DNA from: Methylomicrobium sp035916875
GTDB taxonomy: Bacteria > Pseudomonadota > Gammaproteobacteria > Methylococcales > Methylomonadaceae
Assembly (NCBI RefSeq): GCF_035916875.1
Contig: NZ_JAXUHN010000084.1
Coordinates: 1 to 64,000, forward strand
Direction of reading: 5' to 3'
Length of the DNA stretch: 64,000 bases
Made by a program: the position numbers and the translations under genes. Every line of letters starts with the position of its first letter. Positions within the stretch are counted from its first letter, which is position 1. The notes under the pieces were generated by a model, which was not told where the DNA came from, made no database searches, and saw nothing but the letters and a program-made list of their open reading frames with translations. Of this stretch, positions 58,239-64,000 are shown one piece after another.

Positions 58239-59462
58239 TCAATCCCAACGTTTAAAAATCAGGGAGGTGTTGATGCCTCCGAAAGCAAAGTTATTGCTCA
58301 TCACATAGCTGCAATCGAGGCTGCGAACGGCACCGATAATATAGTCCAATGGGGCGCATTTCGGATCGACCGTTTGCAGATTCGCGGTCGGATGAAACCA
58401 GCCTTCGTTCATCATCTTGATGGCCGTCCAGGCCTCCAGCGCCCCACAGGCGCCGAGCGTATGGCCGGTGTAACTTTTCATCGAGCTGATCGGCGTATTG
58501 GCGCCGAAAATCGCCGCGGTCGCGTGACTCTCGGCCCCATCGCCATGCTCGGTCGCGGTGCCGTGCGCGCTGATATAGCCGATCGCGGCAGGCGGCAGCC
58601 CCGCATCCTCCAAGGCGAGCCGCATCGCGCCTTGCATGCTGCGGCTGTCCGGATGGGTCACATGCAGACCGTCCGAGTTGGTGCCATAGCCGACCACTTC
58701 CGCATGGATCGTCGCGCCGCGCGCTTTGGCGTGCTCCAGTTCTTCGAGGATGAAGGTGCCCGCGCCTTCGCCGATCACCAGGCCGTCGCGGTTCAGATCG
58801 AACGGCCGCGGCGTCGTCTCGGGGGCGTCATTTTTCAGGCTGGTCGCATAAAGCGTATCGAACACCGCCGCCTGACTGGCCGAAAGCTCATCCGCGCCGC
58901 CGGCCGCCATCAGGGTCTGATGGCCGTATTTGATCGCCTCGTAAGCATAGCCGATGCCCTGGCTACCCGACGTGCAGGCGCTGGAGGTCGTATACACGCG
59001 GCCGTTGATGCCGAAGAACAGGCCGATATTGACCGCGGCGGTATGCCCCATCATACGGATGTAGGACGTCGCATTCAGCCCGTCGGTCCTGTGGTTCAAC
59101 AGCATATTGCCGAAGTCCGCGATCGCATCGAAACTGCCTGAGCAACTCCCGTAAGCCACGCCCATTTGCCCACTCTTCAGCACCGGATCGTGCAACAAGC
59201 CGGCATCGCGTAGCGCCAGTTCGGTCGCATAGGTCGCCATCAGTGCGACCTGTCCCATGCTGCGCATCTGCTTGCGCGAATAATGCGCGGGTCGCTCAAA
59301 ATCGACCGGGCCTGCGAGCCGGGTGTTCAGGCCCTGGTATTTATCCCAGTCCTGCATGTAGCGGATACCGGTCGCCTGCGTTTTCAAGCGTTCGGAGACG
59401 GTCTCCCAGTCGTTGCCGATCGGCGACAATCCGGCCATGCCGGTGACAACCACGCGCTTCAT
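58239..59462 (-). CDS. apeR: Beta-ketoacyl-ACP synthase, aryl-polyene type (ApeR-like)
   Basis: This condensing enzyme extends an ACP-bound chain with malonyl-ACP. The 407-residue protein is FabF-like with the full triad: TSSACTSGSQGIGYAYEAI (Cys), SAHGTATEHGDGAE (His) and KSYTGHTLGACGALEAW (His). The ATG at 59462 overlaps the apeQ stop (TGATG). The order with its neighbours matches apeN-O-P-Q-R of aryl-polyene clusters, where ApeR is the final ketosynthase gene. The symbol is by synteny and should be taken as tentative. Confidence 0.85.
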   Translation of the reverse strand: MKRVVVTGMAGLSPIGNDWETVSERLKTQATGIRYMQDWDKYQGLNTRLAGPVDFERPAHYSRKQMRSMGQVALMATYATELALRDAGLLHDPVLKSGQMGVAYGSCSGSFDAIADFGNMLLNHRTDGLNATSYIRMMGHTAAVNIGLFFGINGRVYTTSSACTSGSQGIGYAYEAIKYGHQTLMAAGGADELSASQAAVFDTLYATSLKNDAPETTPRPFDLNRDGLVIGEGAGTFILEELEHAKARGATIHAEVVGYGTNSDGLHVTHPDSRSMQGAMRLALEDAGLPPAAIGYISAHGTATEHGDGAESHATAAIFGANTPISSMKSYTGHTLGACGALEAWTAIKMMNEGWFHPTANLQTVDPKCAPLDYIIGAVRSLDCSYVMSNNFAFGGINTSLIFKRWD

Positions 59463-60193
59463 CAGCACAGGCCTCCGTTGACCGCGATGACCTGCCTGGT
59501 GATATAGGCCGCATCCTCGGACAATAAAAAGGCGACCGCCGCGGCGACTTCCTTCGGCCGCCCGACCCGGCGCGCCGGAATCATCTTCTTGATTTCATCG
59601 AGCGGCAGCTCCTCGACCATCTCGGTCTCGATCAGGCCGGGCGCGATGCAATTGACCGTGATGTCGCGCTTGGCCAGTTCCAGTGCCAGCGCCTTGGTCG
59701 CGCCGATGATGCCGGCCTTCGCGGCGCTGTAATTGACCTGGCCGCGGTTGCCGATCAGGCCTGATACCGACGACAGGGTCACTATACGGCCCGGCCTACG
59801 CCGCCGAACCATCGGCATGATGATAGGCTGCAGCACGTTATAAAAACTGTCCAGATTGGTATGAATCACACTGTCCCACTCTTCGCCGGTCAGCGACGGA
59901 AATGCATTGTCGGCGGCGATGCCGGCATTACAGACCACGCCGTAATAGGCTCCGTTCACGTCAATATCCTCGGCCAACTGCTGTGCGCACTGCACGCGGT
60001 CGCCAATGTCGAACTGCAAAATCCGGGCACTACGGCCCAGCCCTTCGATTTCCCGGGCGACCTCTTCGGCCTGATCGCGCCGGCTGCGGCAATGCAGCAC
60101 CAGATCATAGCCCTGAGCCGCCAAGTACAACGCGATCGCCTTGCCGATACCGCGGCTCGAACCGGTCACTAAGACAGTCTTATTCATCATCAT
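59462..60193 (-). CDS. apeQ: 3-ketoacyl-ACP reductase, aryl-polyene type (ApeQ-like)
   Basis: The 243-residue short-chain dehydrogenase reduces the beta-keto group of the growing chain with NADPH. It has VLVTGSSRGIGKAIALYLA, VVCNAGIAADNAF, and the SSVSGLIGNRGQVNYSAAKAG active site (Ser, Tyr, Lys). FabG-like features are complete. Three ATG codons in a row (60193, 60190, 60187) precede NKTVLVTG, so the exact start is open. It overlaps apeP by 14 bases and apeR by 1 base. Confidence 0.87.
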   Translation of the reverse strand: MMMNKTVLVTGSSRGIGKAIALYLAAQGYDLVLHCRSRRDQAEEVAREIEGLGRSARILQFDIGDRVQCAQQLAEDIDVNGAYYGVVCNAGIAADNAFPSLTGEEWDSVIHTNLDSFYNVLQPIIMPMVRRRRPGRIVTLSSVSGLIGNRGQVNYSAAKAGIIGATKALALELAKRDITVNCIAPGLIETEMVEELPLDEIKKMIPARRVGRPKEVAAAVAFLLSEDAAYITRQVIAVNGGLC

Positions 60194-60629
60194 TTTTTAT
60201 CGTAGCTAGGGGCGCCTGATAAACATTCAACGTAGCGCTTACTTTAACATGGCCGCCTGTGATCAGGCAGTTGAACACCGACAGGCTCTCGTCTTGCATT
60301 ACTCTCTCGGCCTGCACGCTCAGGGTCGAACCGAACCGGAAGGCGGGAACGTTACTCTCAAAACGCCGGGTGCCCAGTAAAAAACCCAGACGGATCGGTT
60401 CGCCTGCTCGTTTCGCATGGATGCCTGCATAAAGCCCGATCGTCTGCGCCATATATTCGATGCCCGCCCAGGCCGGTGCAGCGTTACCGTCGCCGAACAA
60501 TGCATCGCCGCGCACAGTCAATTCCGCGGTTACCGAATCTTCGTCCCAGGAGAGCACTTTATCGAGCCAGATCATATTGCCGGTATGCGGCAGCAATTCG
60601 GCGACGTTCATTTGTAAAAAATCGCTCAT
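60180..60629 (-). CDS. apeP: 3-hydroxyacyl-ACP dehydratase, aryl-polyene type (ApeP-like)
   Basis: The 149-residue hot-dog-fold protein resembles ApeP: VAELLPHTGNMIWLDKVLSWDEDSVTAELTV with the catalytic histidine in LLPHTG, then WAGIEYMAQTIGLYAGIHAKRAGEPIRLGFLLGTRRFES, the family core. It removes water from the 3-hydroxyacyl chain to leave a double bond. Its start overlaps the apeO stop (ATGA) and its end overlaps apeQ by 14 bases. Confidence 0.87.
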   Translation of the reverse strand: MSDFLQMNVAELLPHTGNMIWLDKVLSWDEDSVTAELTVRGDALFGDGNAAPAWAGIEYMAQTIGLYAGIHAKRAGEPIRLGFLLGTRRFESNVPAFRFGSTLSVQAERVMQDESLSVFNCLITGGHVKVSATLNVYQAPLATIKNDDE

Positions 60630-61807
60630 GCCCTGCCCGCCACGATCGAAATATTATTGCCGCCGAATGCGAACGAATTACTTTGGCAGATGTTGATACG
60701 GCGATGCAATAGTGCACCTTGCCGCACCAGATTCAATTCGGCCAGTTTCGAGTCGGTTGCATCCCCGTTGATACTCGGGATTAACCCCCCCGTATCGTCA
60801 TTGCTGTTCAATAACAGCCAGCAAAAACCTAATTCGAGCGCGGCCGCAGCGCCTAGCGTATGGCCGGTCATCCCTTTGCTCGAACTGCACGGCACTGTGG
60901 CGCCGAACAGCGCATTGACCGCCTTGCTTTCCATGCTGTCGTTCAACACGGTCGCGGTGCCGTGCAGATTCAAATAATCGATCTGCTCCGGGCGCTTGCC
61001 CGCATCCCGCAGAGCCAAGTGCATTGCTTGACCGACCGCCAGTCCATCAGGGTCGGGCGCGGAGAAATGATACGCATCGCTGGTAGAACCGATACCCAGC
61101 AACTCGACAGGACCGGGTTCCCTGCTCAAAATGAACAGACTGACCGCCTCGCCGATGTTGATACCGTCCCTGTGTAAACCGAACGGCTTGCACAAACCGG
61201 CGCTCAACGACTCCAGCGCCATAAAACCGTTGATGGTCAGATTGCAAAGCGTATCGGCGCCGCCAACGACCACCGCATCGCAGAGCCCTAGGCGAATCAA
61301 CCGACGTGCGGAAGCGATGGCCCTGCCGCTCGATGAACAGGCAGTCGACAGCGTATAGGCCGGCCCGCCAAGGTTCAGATAGGCAGCCAAAAAATCGGCG
61401 CCCGCGCCCATCTGCTGTTGTTTGTAATGAAAATCGCCCGGCAAGATTCCGTTCTCGGCCTGGCGAGCCAACGCCAGTTCGGTGCTTCTGACTCCGGACG
61501 TGCTGGTACCCAACACGCAGCCGATACGCTCCTGCCCGAAACGGGCGATTATCCGCTCGACCGTGCCGCGAATCTGCGCCAAGCCGGCCAGCAACAGACG
61601 GTTATTGCGGCTGCGATGATAACGGAAGTCGTCGCCGATCTCCGGCAGCTCGGTCTCGACTCTGCCCACCGCAACTGCGCGTCCAGGGCTGAACCGATCG
61701 GTAAAAATCAGTCCAGAACGCTCGCCGGCCAACAGGTTTGCCAGCACCTCGTCCTTATCATTGCCGGCCGCGCAGAGCAGGCCCAAATCATTCAGATACA
61801 GCTTCAT
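60626..61807 (-). CDS. apeO: Beta-ketoacyl-ACP synthase, aryl-polyene type (ApeO-like)
   Basis: The 393-residue condensing enzyme has an intact Cys-His-His triad: STACSSSGRAIASARRLI (Cys), NLHGTATVLNDSMES (His) and KGMTGHTLGAAAALEL (His). It begins MKLYLNDLGLLCAAGNDKDEVLANLL, typical of the shorter ApeO-type enzyme. Having two active ketosynthases in one block (this and apeR) is the aryl-polyene arrangement and differs from type II fatty-acid operons. It overlaps the DUF3261 gene by 20 bases. Confidence 0.86.
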   Translation of the reverse strand: MKLYLNDLGLLCAAGNDKDEVLANLLAGERSGLIFTDRFSPGRAVAVGRVETELPEIGDDFRYHRSRNNRLLLAGLAQIRGTVERIIARFGQERIGCVLGTSTSGVRSTELALARQAENGILPGDFHYKQQQMGAGADFLAAYLNLGGPAYTLSTACSSSGRAIASARRLIRLGLCDAVVVGGADTLCNLTINGFMALESLSAGLCKPFGLHRDGINIGEAVSLFILSREPGPVELLGIGSTSDAYHFSAPDPDGLAVGQAMHLALRDAGKRPEQIDYLNLHGTATVLNDSMESKAVNALFGATVPCSSSKGMTGHTLGAAAALELGFCWLLLNSNDDTGGLIPSINGDATDSKLAELNLVRQGALLHRRINICQSNSFAFGGNNISIVAGRA

Positions 61808-62387
61808 AGCTGACCGTATCGATCGTGAGCCGGTAATGATAGCGCAGGTTGATCAGTTCGACCTTTCTAGGCCAAGCATCTTCATGGCTTAAATAGCGCA
61901 CTTCGACGCTGGCCTGTCCTTGTGCGGACAGGCGGCGAAAATCCGGCCCGGCTTCGAGCTTTAACTGTTTCGGCAACTGGTATTGCAGCACATCGAGCGG
62001 CCAATAAACCAATTGCAAATCCGCAATGATCAACTCCGGCGCGACCATTTCCGGAACCAAAGGATTTTTATCGGCCTGCAAGATCTTGCCGTCGTAGGAT
62101 AAATTGAACAAACTCAGGCCATCCTCAGTGAGGCCCGCCATCGCGATATGGCGGCCGTCCAATTCCAGCACGCACAGCAACGTTTGCTCGCGTCCCGGCC
62201 AATGCGCGGTCAACTGCTGCACGATACGGCGAGCAGGCCCCTGCGGCGGCGCGATCGGAAATAAAGGGCGCGGACTCGCCGAAACCGATTTAGCCGTTTC
62301 CGGAATCATCGCATCCGGCGGTTGCATCGCCGCGCAGCCGGTCAAGCCGATCACCATCGTAAACAATCCTAGCCGTCGTCGCGGCAT
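61788..62387 (-). CDS. apeN: DUF3261 lipoprotein, ApeN-like
   Basis: The 199-residue protein (ATG at 62387, MPRRRLGLFTMVIGLTGCAAMQ) has a lipobox LTGC. The DUF3261 domain shows LLCVLELDGRHIAMAGLTEDGLSLFNLSYDGKILQADKNPLVPEMVAPELIIADLQLVYWPLDVLQYQLP. This family occurs in aryl-polyene loci, where it is an outer-membrane or periplasmic lipoprotein of unknown detail, perhaps in polyene placement. It overlaps the oxidoreductase gene by 19 bases. The open frame upstream of 62387 is only the shadow of that gene. Confidence 0.85.
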   Translation of the reverse strand: MPRRRLGLFTMVIGLTGCAAMQPPDAMIPETAKSVSASPRPLFPIAPPQGPARRIVQQLTAHWPGREQTLLCVLELDGRHIAMAGLTEDGLSLFNLSYDGKILQADKNPLVPEMVAPELIIADLQLVYWPLDVLQYQLPKQLKLEAGPDFRRLSAQGQASVEVRYLSHEDAWPRKVELINLRYHYRLTIDTVSYEAVSE

Positions 62388-63604
62388 AATTCGGCGAGCG
62401 TATCCAGCCTTGAGCGGGCATTCTTCACATACGGATTGTTTTGGTCCCAGGCATAACCGGCCAGAATCGAGCAAATCATCGCCTTGACCTCGGGCTGTTG
62501 ATCCGGATGAAAAATCACGTCTTGGAAGCGGCCATCGTACCAGGCATCCACAAACACCCGGAACGTATCGACGCCGCGCTTCAACGGCTGCGCGTAATCA
62601 TCTTCCCAGTCGACCGCTAAGCCTCGGAACTGCCGGTCCAGAACGGCGGACGCCAGCGTCGCCGACTTCATCGCAATCGTCACGCCTGAGGAAAACACCG
62701 GGTCGAGAAATTCGCCGGCGTTGCCGAGCAAGGCATAGCCCTTGCCGTAGAGACTTTTCACGTTCGCCGAATAGCCGACCAGGGTATTGATCTTGTCATC
62801 GAATACCGCATCTTTCAAAATCCGGCTTAAGCCCGGAGCCTGAGCGATCAAGCCCCGCAACTTGGCGCCGTAATCCTCGCCCGGCGTATAAAACGTCTGC
62901 TCCGCGACCACGCCGATACTGCTGCGGCCGTTGCTGAAAGGGATCAGCCAGAACCAGACATCCTTGTGCTCGGGATGCACGGTGATGAGGATTTTATCGC
63001 GGTCGAACGATAAATCAGTGATCCGGTCTTCGATATGCCCAAACAGGGCTTGCCTGACCGGAAAACCCGAAGGCGACTCCAGATCGAGCAGGCGCGGCAA
63101 TATGCGCCCGAAGCCGCTCGCATCGAGTACGAAATCGGCGGAATAATCATGGATGTTGCCTTCCGTATCGGCGGCGGTCAGATGCGCCTCTGCGCCGGAA
63201 AAATCGACCGACTTCACTTCCATTTGCCAGTGAATATCGACACCCATCCGCACCGCTTCATCGGCCAGCAGCGCGTCGAAACGGCCGCGCTGCACCTGAA
63301 AGGTCGTGCCGATGCCGGCGCTGAACTTGTTTTCGAAATCGAACTCGGTGTAATGGTCGCCATAGGCGAAGGCCGCGCCGTTTTTGAACTGGAAACCGGC
63401 GTTTACGACCGCATCGAGCATTCCGGCTTCCTTGATGAATTCCATGCACTGCGGCAACAGGCTTTCGCCGATGCTGAAGCGCGGAAAGCGCTGACGCTCC
63501 AGGATGATGACCGGATAGCCTTTTTGTTTGAGCAATGCGCCCGCGATACTGCCGGAAGGACCGGCGCCAATGATGACGACTTTACTTTGATGCGATTTAT
63601 CCAT
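62369..63604 (-). CDS. NAD(P)/FAD-dependent oxidoreductase of aryl-polyene locus
   Basis: The 411-residue protein (ATG at 63604, MDKSHQSKVVIIGAGPSGSIAGALLKQKGYPVIILERQRFPRFSIGESLLP) has the FAD-binding GxGPxG fold at the start. It resembles flavin monooxygenase/halogenase-type enzymes (FSIGESLLP, DASGFGRILP, WFWLIPFSNGRSSIGVVAEQTFY, GYALLGNAGEFLDPVFSSGVTIAMKSA). Similar genes lie beside apeN in many aryl-polyene loci and may modify the aryl head group, perhaps by hydroxylation. The halogenase WxWxIP motif is present in part (VWFWLIP). Whether it halogenates is unclear. It is the first gene of the block, 62 bases after waaA. Confidence 0.82.
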   Translation of the reverse strand: MDKSHQSKVVIIGAGPSGSIAGALLKQKGYPVIILERQRFPRFSIGESLLPQCMEFIKEAGMLDAVVNAGFQFKNGAAFAYGDHYTEFDFENKFSAGIGTTFQVQRGRFDALLADEAVRMGVDIHWQMEVKSVDFSGAEAHLTAADTEGNIHDYSADFVLDASGFGRILPRLLDLESPSGFPVRQALFGHIEDRITDLSFDRDKILITVHPEHKDVWFWLIPFSNGRSSIGVVAEQTFYTPGEDYGAKLRGLIAQAPGLSRILKDAVFDDKINTLVGYSANVKSLYGKGYALLGNAGEFLDPVFSSGVTIAMKSATLASAVLDRQFRGLAVDWEDDYAQPLKRGVDTFRVFVDAWYDGRFQDVIFHPDQQPEVKAMICSILAGYAWDQNNPYVKNARSRLDTLAELCRDDG

Positions 63605-63666
63605 GGGGGGTGATGATCCTGGCATGCGTGGGCTGAAGAACGGAAGCGGTGGCGAAATGGAAGGGC

Positions 63667-64000
63667 TCAATCTATCGGCAGCGCGGTTTCGATCCGCGCG
63701 GCAATCGCCGCGATCGCGCCCCGGTTCTCTTGTAAAAACGCTCCGGCTCGCCGCGCTAGTTCCGAACGGTTATCCGGATCAGCATACAATGAAAGGACCG
63801 TGCTGACAATGTCTTGTTGAGTCCGGCATTGCAAAGCGGCGTTTCTCGCCAGCACCCCACCTGCTATCTCTTTGAAATTGGACATGTAGGGGCCGAACAT
63901 CATCGGCACGCCGATCGCGGCCGCTTCGAGCAGATTATGACCGCCGACCGGCACCATGCTGCCGCCGATGAAAGCCACATCGGCCGCCGCATAGAGCATT
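63667..64000 (-). CDS. waaA: 3-deoxy-D-manno-octulosonic acid transferase, 3' part
   Basis: WaaA (KdtA) adds Kdo to lipid IVA in lipopolysaccharide synthesis. Only the last 110 residues lie in the window; the rest is beyond the right edge. The segment has the CMP-Kdo-transferase end: YAAADVAFIGGSMVPVGGHNLLEAAAIGVPMMFGPYMSNFKEIAGGVL. The stop codon is at 63667. It lies directly upstream of the aryl-polyene block on the same strand, which may put that block under control of the waaA promoter. Confidence 0.92.
   Translation of the reverse strand, partial: MLYAAADVAFIGGSMVPVGGHNLLEAAAIGVPMMFGPYMSNFKEIAGGVLARNAALQCRTQQDIVSTVLSLYADPDNRSELARRAGAFLQENRGAIAAIAARIETALPID

Noticed and set aside
1..64000. 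CRISPR arrays, insertion sequences, prophage
   Set aside because: I saw no regularly spaced direct repeats, transposase motifs, integrase or phage structural genes in the window.

Overview
This window looks like chromosomal DNA of a gammaproteobacterium. The evidence is gene order and protein type: the rpsU-yqeY-dnaG-rpoD macromolecular-synthesis operon, apaG-apaH, pdxA-rsmA, yciB-yciI-bolA-ppiC and hemC-hemD-hemX-hemY. The aryl-polyene genes, the lone SoxB and the 'DS-x-LRRH' repeat protein are what I would expect in a methanotroph of the order Methylococcales. No methane- or methanol-oxidation gene lies here, so that placement is an inference from flavour and is not proven.

Layout. (1) 1-3500 is an AT-rich accessory stretch. 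It holds a frameshifted membrane-anchored Mrr-type nuclease with a zinc ribbon, an unrecognised 382-residue protein, a probable broken mini-gene and a 57-residue membrane protein. (2) 3512-16779 is mostly housekeeping: tsaE and nnr, a broken leucine-rich-repeat fragment, GST and epimerase genes, a photolyase locus (YbgA / DUF1499 / phr), and the minus-strand run metK-ahcY-metF-rsmE-CPBP protease. A tRNA-Ile2(CAU) separates metK from rpoD. (3) 16791-25057 carries rpoD-dnaG-yqeY-rpsU, divergent from tsaD, then apaH-apaG and mpl. (4) 25109-32000 is haem-centred: hemC-hemD-hemX-hemY on the plus strand, and hemN-slyX on the minus strand. (5) 32136-45770 is mixed: a GNAT gene that has lost its stop, a sensor diguanylate cyclase divergent from an adenylate-forming enzyme, small membrane and exported proteins, a rhomboid protease, a nitrilase-type amidase, NnrS, pdxA-rsmA, a candidate small RNA and the repeat protein. 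(6) 45944-49748 holds a lipoprotein PPIase operon, a DUF1244 protein and YceI. (7) 49868-57080 holds a second small-RNA candidate, then a long minus-strand series: ZIP metal transporter, GDT1-type Mn2+ transporter, SoxB, then a complete MCE/Mla-type lipid transporter. (8) 57271-64000 carries small envelope proteins and a compact block that matches the aryl-polyene genes apeN-O-P-Q-R in order, headed by a flavin oxidoreductase and preceded by the 3' end of waaA.

How they work together. Most operons use 1-20 base overlaps (TGATG, ATGA), which suggests translational coupling. SoxB needs two Mn2+ ions, so the metal transporters beside it may form a supply-and-export set for its active site. That, the partial aryl-polyene locus beside waaA, the two promoter-terminator small-RNA candidates and the four-repeat DS-x-LRRH protein are the most interesting leads. 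I saw no CRISPR array, insertion sequence or prophage.
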